NCBI GenBank assembly: GCA_001586965.3
Contig: LUCW03000095.1
Location: forward strand, 1 to 38,063
From: Sphaeroforma sirkka
Taxonomy: Eukaryota > Opisthokonta > Ichthyosporea > Ichthyophonida
Reading direction: 5' to 3'
Length of the DNA: 38,063 nt
The position numbers were made by a program, and so were the translations under genes. Positions 1 through 7,953 of this stretch are shown piece after piece. The first letter of the stretch is position 1. Each line of letters starts with the position of its first letter. The notes beneath the pieces are model-generated. The model was not told the DNA's origin, made no database searches, and saw only the letters and a program-made list of their open reading frames with translations.

Positions 1-598
1 TTTTTTAATCCATCTTCGGTCCGAAAATCCAGATACTTCAATTCCAATGCGACTTTTCAGGCCGTCGTTGACAATCAAGGCCTCCCTCTGACTAATTAGC
101 AGTCATAGGACGTTTTGAACAATGTTTTGACTGACCCTGAATCAATCCACACAACACGTGAACATGATGCAGTATCGCAGTTAGGGGTATAGAAGAACGT
201 AATTTGGCGTAGAGAAGGTCGATATGGCAGATTTTCATAGGTGTGGGCAGTACAGAGACGACAAAGGGGCAGATAGAGGTGATCAAGAAAAGCAGGTAGC
301 AATGTAGAATCGACAGTGTCAGGCGACGTAGAATGGAAACGTGTGAATTAAGCGCGTGAGACAGGTAGCAATGCAGAAGAGGAGCTAGGCACAGTTTGGG
401 AGAAACTGAGACAGAAAAAAAATGCGATTTCAACTCGTATTTTCAACAAATATCAACTACGGGAGCAAGTTTTGGTAATCAATTGGCTAGACGAAAAGAC
501 TGGCATGGTTAGAAGATCGATTTTTTTCGAAAATATCTCGGAGTCGAATGTTCGCCATCGTTGCATGCGCGAACTTCGATGGTCACGAAAAGCATAGG
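1..598. other. Unrecognised left flank, no gene seen
   Basis: I see no recognisable gene in this stretch. Short open frames on both strands lack any family motif and have low-complexity, Leu/Ser/His-rich translations of the kind non-coding DNA gives. There is no clear repeat. It could be host intergenic DNA or part of an older 5' LTR of the element that follows, but no sequence here matches the LTR start seen at 7778, so the LTR reading is not supported. Confidence 0.5.
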
Positions 599-685
599 AA
601 AAAAAAAAATATATATCACGGGGGTATCGAACCCACGACCAACAACACAACTAGAAGACATATTTACCGATGTTACAAGACAGAA
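599..685 (-). pseudogene. tRNA-like remnant or tRNA-derived SINE head
   Basis: Read on the reverse strand, 667-677 gives TGTAACATCGG, close to a Pol III A box / tRNA D-arm. Positions 623-633 give GGTTCGATACC, close to the B box / T-arm consensus GGTTCGANTCC. About 33 bases separate them, as in tRNAs. A run of eleven Ts (reverse strand of 599-609) follows and could terminate Pol III. The would-be acceptor strands do not pair and the T-stem has a mismatch, so this is not a working tRNA gene. A tRNA-derived SINE head or a decayed tRNA is the best reading. No SINE tail or target-site duplication was identified. Confidence 0.45.
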
Positions 686-695
686 TACATTTTCG

Positions 696-726
696 TATAT
701 ATATATACATATATATATATATATAC
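696..726. repeat. TA dinucleotide microsatellite
   Basis: An almost pure alternating TA tract of about 31 bases with one interruption (ACAT). It lies just upstream, in the reverse-strand sense, of the tRNA-like remnant. Confidence 0.9.
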
Positions 727-1363
727 TAAAATTTCCATTCTAGAGAGAAAAGGAAGTCAACGTAAGTGAATCAGCCGTATGGGACCAACATAGCCTGGTA
801 CGGTTGTATGATTGTTGGTGAAAACTAAGGAGAACGTTATCACCGACGTATAAGGCGAATCGTCAAGATGCAGCGGACTCTTGCAAAGTACAGAAGAAAT
901 AGTACATGCAAAAGTAGACGGCACTTATCAGGCATCGTGCAAGTACACTCAAGTTGGTTTGAATAAGAATTTGTTTTTTGGTTTTCCAACTTCATAACCG
1001 TTGTATCTACCTTGGGCTTCAAGGTTATTCTTGGGAACCTTGACCTGAACTTCCTGGCTGCAGGCCTCGGATTTGATTGATGTTGGAGTACAGTGGTCCG
1101 AAGGTTGGATTAAAGGAGCATTCAGAACGCTAGAACACGACAGGCGGTTGATCATTGAACACGCTTCGAGTCTATCAGCAACTCTTAATTACTCCTATAG
1201 ACAGAGCAAAGGAGAGCAAAACGAGTACTCATTAACAAAACCAACCCAAACAAAATGATTAGCAATCATCAAGGAGCAAGGTGTATTCGAGCGCAACGAG
1301 TTTTCGGCGACCCGCAAGCAGACCTTGTAGACATCAACATGATTCAATGATAATTAGCTATTT
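727..1363. other. Unrecognised stretch upstream of the element
   Basis: No gene or repeat is recognised. There is a 7-bp inverted repeat, CAAGGTT/AACCTTG, at 1020-1042. By position the right part should hold the 5' LTR of the + strand element, because a primer-binding-site candidate starts at 1364. I cannot match it to the partial 3' LTR at 7778-7953, and no TG...CA boundaries are evident. Confidence 0.4.
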
Positions 1364-1375
1364 TGGTATCACGAG
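1364..1375 (+). other. Candidate primer binding site
   Basis: TGGTATCA followed by CGAG. The first eight bases equal the start of the initiator-tRNA-Met primer binding site used by many Ty3 elements (TGGTATCAGAGC). The position directly upstream of gag fits. The match is short and the adjoining LTR end is not recognisable, so confidence is moderate. Confidence 0.4.
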
Positions 1376-2219
1376 AGGAGAACGGCGGAAGAAAGTGTGT
1401 AACACAAATGGCTGAAGTCAACTATTATATAATAGCCGACACTCCTTCATTCTGGACCAACTATTCATCAACAACACAAGCCATACATCGAAGTCTTAAC
1501 ATCAAGATGCCTATGCGTCCAACACCCCGTAGCCCTCGACGCACTCGTCGCGACGGCAAAGCAACCCAGAGATCTTTGTCAGATTTCGAGCAGACCCACC
1601 AAGGAGGCACAGCTTCTTCGCGCCAGACAGTAGCATCGCGTCGAAGAGATGAACAACCGCGACATGAACAGACAGACCAAGACGTGGGCCAGGCAGCAAG
1701 CAGGCGACATCAGTTGGGGCACGGGTCTCGCTTATCGGCAAGAGGGAGAGCAGATCCAGAAGACAGTGAGGTGCAATTTGTGATTAGGCATACTAGTCGT
1801 TCAAAGTCTGCTGAACCAGCAGCTGAGCGACACAGGGTAGCCAATGTCCGAGGTACTTCGGGCATTCATTCAGCGGGTGATAGACCGTATTCATGGCAGC
1901 CTTTTCACCGAGCACCTGAACGAGATTTCACTCGAAAGCGAACTCGATCGGGGAGTTTTACCAGTGCAAGTCAGGATTCCCTCGCAGGCAACGGGATGAG
2001 CGACAAGTCCAACGGCATAGAAATATGTCAGGGTGGGCCACGGGCACTCGTCAGCAAAACTCTGACGAAATCAGGGGCCGACAGCTAGAGCAATATTTGA
2101 GCGACCCACATGGGGATTATCGTAGGGAAGCCGAACGAAAACAACTACGTAGACGATGGGAACTCAGCCGACAGCACCGAGACTTCGCGCGATCGATACA
2201 GGATATGCGCAAGGCTAGT

Positions 2220-2297
2220 TACGTTGACGACGGTAAGCGCAAGTATAGTGACGTCGACGACGGTAAGCGCAAGTCTAGTGATGTCGACGACGGTAGT
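2220..2297 (+). repeat. 30-bp tandem repeat inside gag
   Basis: Two full copies and one partial copy of a 30-base unit that reads YVDDGKRKYS, DVDDGKRKSS, DVDDGS. The unit length keeps the frame. The peptide alternates an acidic stretch with a basic GKRK, which resembles a short nuclear-localisation or nucleic-acid-contact motif; that role is inference. Copies differ by one or two bases, so the expansion looks fairly recent relative to the element. Confidence 0.85.
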
Positions 2298-3260
2298 GTT
2301 CATGGCAGCAGAAAACGACCGCACAAAGACGAACAGGCGAGAGAGCCGATCATGACACCAGCGCAGTGGAACGAGCATCGCCGAGCCATGTGTCAACGCC
2401 TCGAAGGGAAGATATCCTTCTTTGTGGATGAACTTTGTCGAGCACAGGGAAACTACGATGTCCCAAGATGTACATTACTAACGTCCACGATCGATACGTT
2501 GAAAGGAGCGTTGAATACTCAATTGGAAGCTATCAGGAAGAACAGAGCTCCGGAGCCACGGACATGGCCCGATTGGCCTTTTAGACCGTTATCAATTAAG
2601 CAGCACAGCCGATAGAGACACACGAGGGGCGCTAGAAGAGGCACTGAAGAACGCCCATGTCTCAGGACTAGATGAGTCGTGGATGGTACGTTGGTTCTAT
2701 AAGGTACTCATATATTTTAAGGCAGCAAAGGCCACAATTGACTATCTCCGTGACAACCATAATGAGCTGAGGGTATATCCGGCGGAACAGGTCATAGACC
2801 AAATCTGTCAACATGAGAGCAAGGCCACCGTAGACCCTACCTTTAAGAAGTTGGCGAAGGGTAATCCCGCACCAAGGGTGTAGAGTCAGCCAGGGAACAT
2901 TTGAACAAGATTGTGGAAGTTCACAAGAGAGCCTGGGAGCGAGCAGATAAGGGCAAGGACTTTCCTAAGCGGTTGCTTAATCACTGCCTCATACAGGCCC
3001 TCGAGGACCTGACAGGTAATATGACGTATGAACGCACGCTACAACACCACATAGGTTGGGACCACCTGGAGACTGAAGACCTTCTCCGCATTTTAAATCC
3101 AGACATACAAGAAACCGATGCCATCCTCAGACAACGGCTACGGACACAGATGAATGTGGGGGATAGGCGTAGACAGTTTCCAGCCCAACAACGAGATCGT
3201 AATTTGAATACGAATACAGGAGGAGGCAGCACACAACGCACAAGCACGTCTACGACCACC

Positions 3261-3325
3261 ACGTGTTACGCGTGCAGAGCGGGTGCCCCACCCAGTTTCA
3301 GGCATATATCATCCTGCAAGCACTA
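3261..3325 (+). other. Gag zinc-finger-like motif (CX2CX9HX3CXH)
   Basis: The translation gives C-YA-C, nine residues, H-ISS-C-K-H. Retroviral and Ty3 gag zinc knuckles are normally CX2CX4HX4C, so the spacing is non-standard. The - strand copy has the matching APPGGRHIPRCHHF segment, so the H-X3-C-X-H half is shared between the two copies. Nucleic-acid binding is the expected role. Confidence 0.55.
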
Positions 3326-3639
3326 CCAGTCGAACAAAAGGGTTGGATTCACATCCAGCTCGGGCCGAGGATTTAAGCAAGGCGTATCCTTCGATAAGAG
3401 TTTGCCCGCGGTCAACACCATTACGGCTCTAACAGACTCGGACGACCAGCAAACGGAGCAGGAGGAGACCACGCCTACAGACACACATTGCTTCCATACT
3501 GGCACACCCAGACGAAATCGAACAGGGTGAGTTAGAAGAGGATGCAACGTGGGAAACCATAGGCAGCGATCAGGAATAGGACGTAAGGGTGTCGGATGTA
3601 GATGCAACTTTAGTTTTCCCGTCTAGCACACCTGTGATA

Positions 3640-3960
3640 CTATCGATCAAAGATCCATTACTTTCAATGGACAATCGAGTATTCATATCCATTCTGATTA
3701 ACGGTAAGACATGCAGGGCGTTAGTGGATTCTGGGGCAAACAGAAGTTGCATTGATTCGACATCCGCACACGATTGGGGATTGCAAATTAAGTCGGCTCC
3801 GGAGGGATCCTATATATACCTAGCTGATCGTAGTCTTCGTACACGGCGAATAGGCTCAACCGTACAAACTCCAGTACGATATGGTCTAGAGCTCACAGAA
3901 CAGTCTTTCGAGCTAATGAATCTACCACCGGCTATCGACGCGATCGTAGGCCAGGATCTT
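3640..3960 (+). pseudogene. Aspartic protease domain of the + strand chromovirus
   Basis: A retropepsin-type protease that would cut the Gag-Pol polyprotein. The active-site motif ALVDSGANRS is at 3718-3747, with the catalytic Asp codon at 3727. A hydrophobic strand precedes it (VFISILINGK), and a typical flap and C-terminal part follow (AIDAIVGQDLM at about 3934-3966, the usual ILG-D-like element). It lies directly upstream of RT in the same readable stretch, as in Ty3 elements. Confidence 0.85.
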
Positions 3961-4199
3961 ATGCCTGGCTTAGGGGGGCTATACGTGGGAGGCCTTCAAT
4001 CGCCATTCTCACCCATAGATCCAACGGAGCTAGACAAACTATTGGAACCAATACCGTTGAGACGACCACCAGATTTGACCGAGGAAACCGGTGTTCGCCT
4101 GGAACTAGACAAGGAACTGAGGGACAATGACGGTATTCGAGAAAAGGACAGGTGCAGACTGGAAGGAGGCGAAGTTAGATTGCCAGTGACACCAGATCA

Positions 4200-4880
4200 A
4201 GCTGCAAGGATGCGGAAGGCAGTAAGGAACTTTGTAGCAGACAAATGGATACCATGGGTAGATAGACAGGTGCAGAAGTGGATTCAAGATTTGGTCATAG
4301 TTCAAAGGGATACAGCCACTTCCGTCAACTTACCCTTGCTCGCCGTGCCAGAGTATACTCAATCTGGAGAACTAAAGAAAGTGCGAGTGTGTTTGGACCT
4401 CAGAGCGGTGAATGCATTAATACCGGCGGATCAGTTCATTATTCCCCGTATCAACGACATCATTGGTAACATCAAAGGGAAGAGATATTACACGACATTG
4501 GATCTAACCGCAGCGTACCATCGACTCCCAATTCACCCTGATTCTCAGTATCTATTCAGTTTCACACATGGCAAAAGCCAGTATTCCTTTACATCAGCGC
4601 CATTTGGACTACACACACTGACGCAGCAGTTTCAGCGTACACTGAGTGTGATATTGCAAGGACTTCCGGCACACCACTACCTGGACGACATCGTAATAGC
4701 AACAGATGACTACGAGGAACACGTACGAGTAGTGAAAGAGGTCATTCGGCGGCTGACGTACCACAGTTTCAAGCTAAACCCTTCAAAATGTCATTTTGCA
4801 GTCAAAGAAGTCATGATCCTAGGGAAGCGAGTATCGAAGGCCGGAATTGATATTTGCCATGAAAAGCAGGCCAAGCTCAT
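4200..4880 (+). pseudogene. Reverse transcriptase domain of the + strand chromovirus
   Basis: RNA-directed DNA polymerase. Visible motifs in order: LDLRAVNALIP, TLDLTAAYHRLPI with the first catalytic Asp near 4501, QYSFTSAPFGL, and the HYLDDIVIA box with the Asp pair at about 4684-4689. KLNPSKCHFA and LG follow as in Ty3 RTs. The residues after FGL (HTLTQQFQRTLS) depart from the common Ty3 pattern, which marks a divergent lineage. About 80 percent of residues agree by eye with the RT of the - strand copy. Confidence 0.93.
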
Positions 4881-5089
4881 TGACTGGCCAACCCCGAAGA
4901 AGTACAAAGACATTGCATCGGCCTTGGGATTAGCCAACTTTCTTCACGAGCACCTACCAAACTTTGCAGAGGTAGTTGCCCCACTCCGGGAATTTGTAAG
5001 ACTGAAGCCTAAGGAAATCATTGGAGACAGGTGGGAACAGAGACACCAGCAAGCTTGGGATGCCATGAAGCAAGCCATAGTTGAGGCAG

Positions 5090-5510
5090 TAGTGTTGAAA
5101 ATTTCCGTCGACGAAGTACCTTTACAACTCGAAACGGATGCAAGCGACTACGGTATTGGAGGTGCATTGTTCCAGACCATAGAAGGAAAGAAGCAATACC
5201 TAATGTTCTTCAGCAAGACCCTCAACGCAGCACAGCGGCAATTACGCAACACCCATGAAGGAATTATTGGCCTTGGTATATGGTCTCACACACTTCTGGG
5301 ATCATCTCGAAGGTCAACGCTTTTCAGTGTTGACTGATCACAAGGCTTTGGTGTATATGAACACACAGCTAAAGCTGAATCCGATGCTACAACGATGGCA
5401 TCACATCATAGCGCCTTTCAATTTTACTATCTCGCACATCCCGGGTATAAAGAACGTGTTACCAGACGCGTGGTCTAGGCTTCATGAGGAAACTGTTGAG
5501 ACTGAGGACC
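5090..5510 (+). pseudogene. RNase H domain of the + strand chromovirus
   Basis: Degrades the RNA of the RNA-DNA hybrid during replication. LQLETDASDYGIGG (from about 5122) is the standard Ty3 RNase H entry with the first catalytic Asp. MKELLALVYGLTHF, VLTDHKALVYM and the closing HIPGIKNVLPDAWSRL follow. The Ty3-type order RT then RNase H is retained. The reading frame is not continuous through the domain. Confidence 0.88.
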
Positions 5511-5589
5511 CGGAGGTACTATATGCAGAATGTTGGCAACTTTTTTTCCAGACTACTTTGAGCAAGCGCAACGGATTATGGGTGAGAAT

Positions 5590-5940
5590 AATGTCGATGT
5601 CTTTGCTTCGCATCAGGACCATCATTTGCCACGCTACTACACCGACGATGACAGGGGTGGAGCGTTTGCACATTGTTGGAAAGATATAGACGGATGGATG
5701 AACCCACCATGGAGATTAATCCATAGAATGTTGCGCAAGATACGATCAGAGAGGGCCACAGCTACGGTGTGTCTACCGTGGGCGCCCCACGAGCCTTGGT
5801 TCCAGTTATTCAAGTCGCTTCTACAAAGAGACCCAGTATTAGTTCCAAGGACAGCCCACTCCTTCCTCAAATACGGAAAGTATGCGAGTGGCAAGGCACC
5901 ATGGGGTCACACAGTCATTGCCAGAGTAGGCCCACGCAAG
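5590..5940 (+). pseudogene. Dam-like (N6-adenine methyltransferase-like) domain
   Basis: Between RNase H and integrase lies a block not found in standard Ty3 elements. It reads DVFASHQDHHLPRYYTDDD, then GGAFAHCW, GWMNPPWRLIHRMLRKI, ATVCLPW, EPWFQLFKSLL and ends near HTVIARVGP. The spacing of DVFA, W, NPPW and the following helix matches my memory of the Dam/phage-type N6-adenine methyltransferase family (PF05869-like), in which (D/N)PP(Y/W/F) is the catalytic motif. DIRS-type retroelements are known to carry a related domain at a similar place. The - strand copy has the same block. Activity is not shown; the domain could have a structural role. Confidence 0.6.
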
Positions 5941-6114
5941 GGTTACAGCCTTCCAGCGACGTTTTCAGCACGATTGGGATATGCAGAACCGTCCTCAGTA
6001 TCGAAAGTCACCCCATTAGATACGTCTCGGCTAGTATCGATCGCTACCTCGGAAGTAGCCATGACGGATTCTCCAGATGAGGAAGAGATAAGCCGTCGCA
6101 CACAGCTCACCTTG

Positions 6115-7085
6115 TGTCAGCATGAGATTGGGCATCATAGAGCAGAAGATACAGTTGCTCAACTACAGCAGAACGGACATTTGTGGCCTAACGCTCTGGA
6201 ACTTGCACAAACAGTTAGGAGAAACTGTCGCACATGTCTAGGACAGAGGGTGTTACGAAAGGATTTCACCCGATGATTAATATAACGGCAAAGTATCCGT
6301 GGGATCATATTCAAGTCGACATGATTCCAATGTCACTAGTTTCAGCAGCAGGAAATCGATATATATTGCACGTCTTGGATATAGCAACGGGGTACTCGAT
6401 ATTGAGAGCAACGGCCACAAAGTCAGCAGAAGTGGTGACATCGAAACTTATGGAGGTGTTTGGGGAACATGGTTTTCCCAGGAAAATTCAATCAGACGAG
6501 GGAGGCGAGTTTTCGAACAAGATTGTTAAATTAATAACTCAAGAAGTTGGAGTGATGCATGCAAAGTCGCCACCATATCGTCCTCAGGTTCTGGGAGCAG
6601 CGGAGAGAAGACACAGAGACATACACGAAGGAGTTCGCAAGCTATGTGAATCTTTGCCTACCGCATGGGATGTCCGACTACCACTTATTATGCTGTGCCA
6701 GAACCTCCGAATATCTCGGCGACACAAGACAGCACCATTCAGTGCTTACTTCGGTCGCCGTCATGTTCCGTTTGCTGACTTCACGGATGACCTTCCGGGA
6801 ATCAGCCGGTCACCAATGAGGCTTGGGCACACCGGCTGGATCGTTTGCACGACACTATCTTGCCGACGCTTTACAAGGTCACGCAGAAATACGCAGACAC
6901 ACTATCCAGGCAGTTTGACCGCCTCCATGCTTACGATTTTATCGCCTTTCAACCAGGGGATGTGGTAATGGTACGGTCCGAAGGTCGCACAACCAAAGCA
7001 ATGCGACCAATGTTTGGACCATACGTTGTCAAAGCCAGACAGGGACAAGGATATGAACTGACACACAAGGATGGTTCACTTCCAG
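6115..7085 (+). pseudogene. Integrase of the + strand chromovirus
   Basis: Inserts the DNA copy into the genome. The N-terminal zinc domain shows H-X3-H near 6121 and CX2C (CRTC) near 6226-6237. The catalytic core shows Asp in DHIQVDMIPM (codon about 6318), Asp in IQSDEGGEF (about 6495) and Glu in VLGAAERRH (about 6603), giving D-D-35-E spacing. A C-terminal GPY/F-like module (MFGPYVVKARQG, about 7009) follows, as in chromoviruses. The gene is broken within this span. Confidence 0.9.
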
Positions 7086-7159
7086 ATACTTTCGAAGGTA
7101 AACCAGTTAGAGTGGAACTATTGCGACTAGTCCATAGAGCCACCGAAAAGCCTTTAGAA

Positions 7160-7340
7160 GATCATATGTGGCAGGATAGTTCTCGTTCCGTTACATCATT
7201 CGACATAGACAGAATGATTCCACAGGGAATACAGAATACTTGGTTCGCTGGCGGGATGGTGATCCAACTTGGGAGTCAGCCGAAGCTTTTGACGATCCGA
7301 ATGACATCGCGGCATACCACAAAGCCGAGCAAACTCGGCA
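7160..7340 (+). pseudogene. Chromodomain remnant of the + strand chromovirus
   Basis: By position and nucleotide similarity this corresponds to the intact-looking chromodomain of the - strand copy (33817-33960). Chromodomains at integrase C-termini bind modified histones, commonly methylated H3K9 in studied chromoviruses, and steer insertion to heterochromatin. Here the region is decayed and identified mainly by comparison with the other copy. Confidence 0.65.
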
Positions 7341-7506
7341 GAAGAAGAAAGCGGCACAACAACAATAATTCCAACGTTACGTTGATGAATACCAGATGTC
7401 TACCATCTACTTCCGGATCGGAGTTTGTCTCTCTCCTCGTGAGATTTCACCACGGTATAGAGGCGAACGACGATTCCACAACTCGAGCTTATAGGCGAGT
7501 ATAACT

Positions 7507-7580
7507 CCAGCGGATACCCTAGCTTGGGGGTGAAAACATACCAGCGGATACCCTAGCTTTTTTTGGGGGGTGAAAATATA
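7507..7580 (+). repeat. Two-copy tandem duplication
   Basis: Two adjacent copies starting CCAGCGGATACCCTAGCTT, 34 and 40 bases long. They differ mainly in a T-run and a G-run (TTGGGGG versus TTTTTTTGGGGGG). A third CCAGC start follows at 7581 but diverges at once. It lies in the 3' untranslated part of the element. Confidence 0.9.
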
Positions 7581-7655
7581 CCAGCACAGCCGGGATGGTT
7601 CAAAAGACCAGTATCCAAGGCACGAACTTACTCAACAGAAGGATTTCACAAGTTT

Positions 7656-7672
7656 TATATATATATATATAT
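7656..7672. repeat. TA microsatellite
   Basis: A short pure TA alternation in the AT-rich 3' untranslated part of the + element. Confidence 0.85.
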
Positions 7673-7764
7673 TGTTTAATTTACACTACTAGTTATATAT
7701 GTTTAATTTTCAATAGTTTAAGAGGTCATTTATTTTGAAGCTCTTCAATCACTGGTGACGCTTG

Positions 7765-7777
7765 AGCTTGAGGGGAG
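7765..7777 (+). other. Polypurine tract of the + element
   Basis: AGCTTGAGGGGAG lies directly before TGTGGTAAAG. A purine run ending at a TG dinucleotide is the expected plus-strand primer site at the internal end of a 3' LTR. Confidence 0.6.
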
Positions 7778-7953
7778 TGTGGTAAAGTCCCCTTAAACCA
7801 CTATCAGTGTGGAGTTAGAATTAGTTTACAATTAATTCACACGAGGTGAATTATTTGTAGACCACGTAGACAATCAAATATAAGAATAATACACCGCACT
7901 GAGCCTCAGGGAGACTCAGTAGGTTTTAGTATCGTATTTTGATGTGTTTACTA
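7778..7953 (+). repeat. Partial 3' LTR of the + element
   Basis: It begins with TG directly after the polypurine tract. It contains three small inverted repeats: GTGGT/ACCAC at 7779-7801, TAATTCAC/GTGAATTA at 7833-7853 with a 5-base loop, and ACTGAG/CTCAGT at 7898-7920. No CA end is visible before the sequence passes into the satellite at about 7954, so the LTR is either cut by the array or the array lies within it. No second LTR copy is found to confirm this. Confidence 0.5.

Larger units (their letters stand above)
1409..3530 (+). pseudogene. gag remnant of the + strand chromovirus
   Basis: Gag should supply the particle shell and nucleic-acid-binding parts. The N-terminal part is rich in Arg, Ser and Gln with no recognisable fold. 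A plausible start is the ATG near 1507 (MPMRPTPRSPRR) or the one at 1409. A middle part carries a 10-residue repeat. The segment around 2640-3120 (readable words such as GNMTYERTLQHHIGWDHLETEDLL and NPDIQETDAILRQRL) looks like the helical capsid region, and the C-terminal part carries a zinc-finger-like motif at about 3261-3325. The same NPDIQ-to-finger segment recurs in the - strand copy near 37780-38045, which supports this as gag. The gene is broken. Confidence 0.7.
7341..7764. other. 3' untranslated part of the + element
   Basis: Sequence between the chromodomain remnant and the polypurine tract. It holds the two-copy tandem duplication at 7507-7580 and a TA tract at 7656-7672, listed separately. 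No other motif is recognised. Confidence 0.5.
1364..7953 (+). mobile_element. Ty3/gypsy chromovirus fossil, + strand copy
   Basis: A nearly full-length but broken LTR retrotransposon. Order seen: primer-binding-site candidate, gag, aspartic protease, RT (YLDD box), RNase H, Dam-like domain, integrase (HHCC and D-D-35-E), GPY/F-like module, chromodomain remnant, polypurine tract and 3' LTR start. Protease-RT-RNase H-integrase order plus a terminal chromodomain places it in the Ty3/gypsy chromoviruses. The RT is divergent: FGLH-LTQQFQRTL stands where typical Ty3 elements have FGL-NAP-TFQ. The reading frame is interrupted at several points (about half a dozen), so I treat it as a fossil. With no paired LTRs its age cannot be estimated by LTR divergence; the long readable stretches suggest moderate age. 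No envelope-like gene is seen. Confidence 0.92.

Noticed and set aside
92-1258. Short open frames on both strands in the left flank
   Set aside because: No recognisable motifs, low-complexity composition and mutual overlap; they are expected by chance.
1-1363. A defined 5' LTR for the + strand element
   Set aside because: No stretch matches the partial 3' LTR at 7778-7953, and no TG...CA ends flank the primer-binding-site candidate.
1364-7953. Envelope gene or retrovirus-like third gene
   Set aside because: Nothing between integrase/chromodomain and the polypurine tract has signal-peptide or membrane-segment features.
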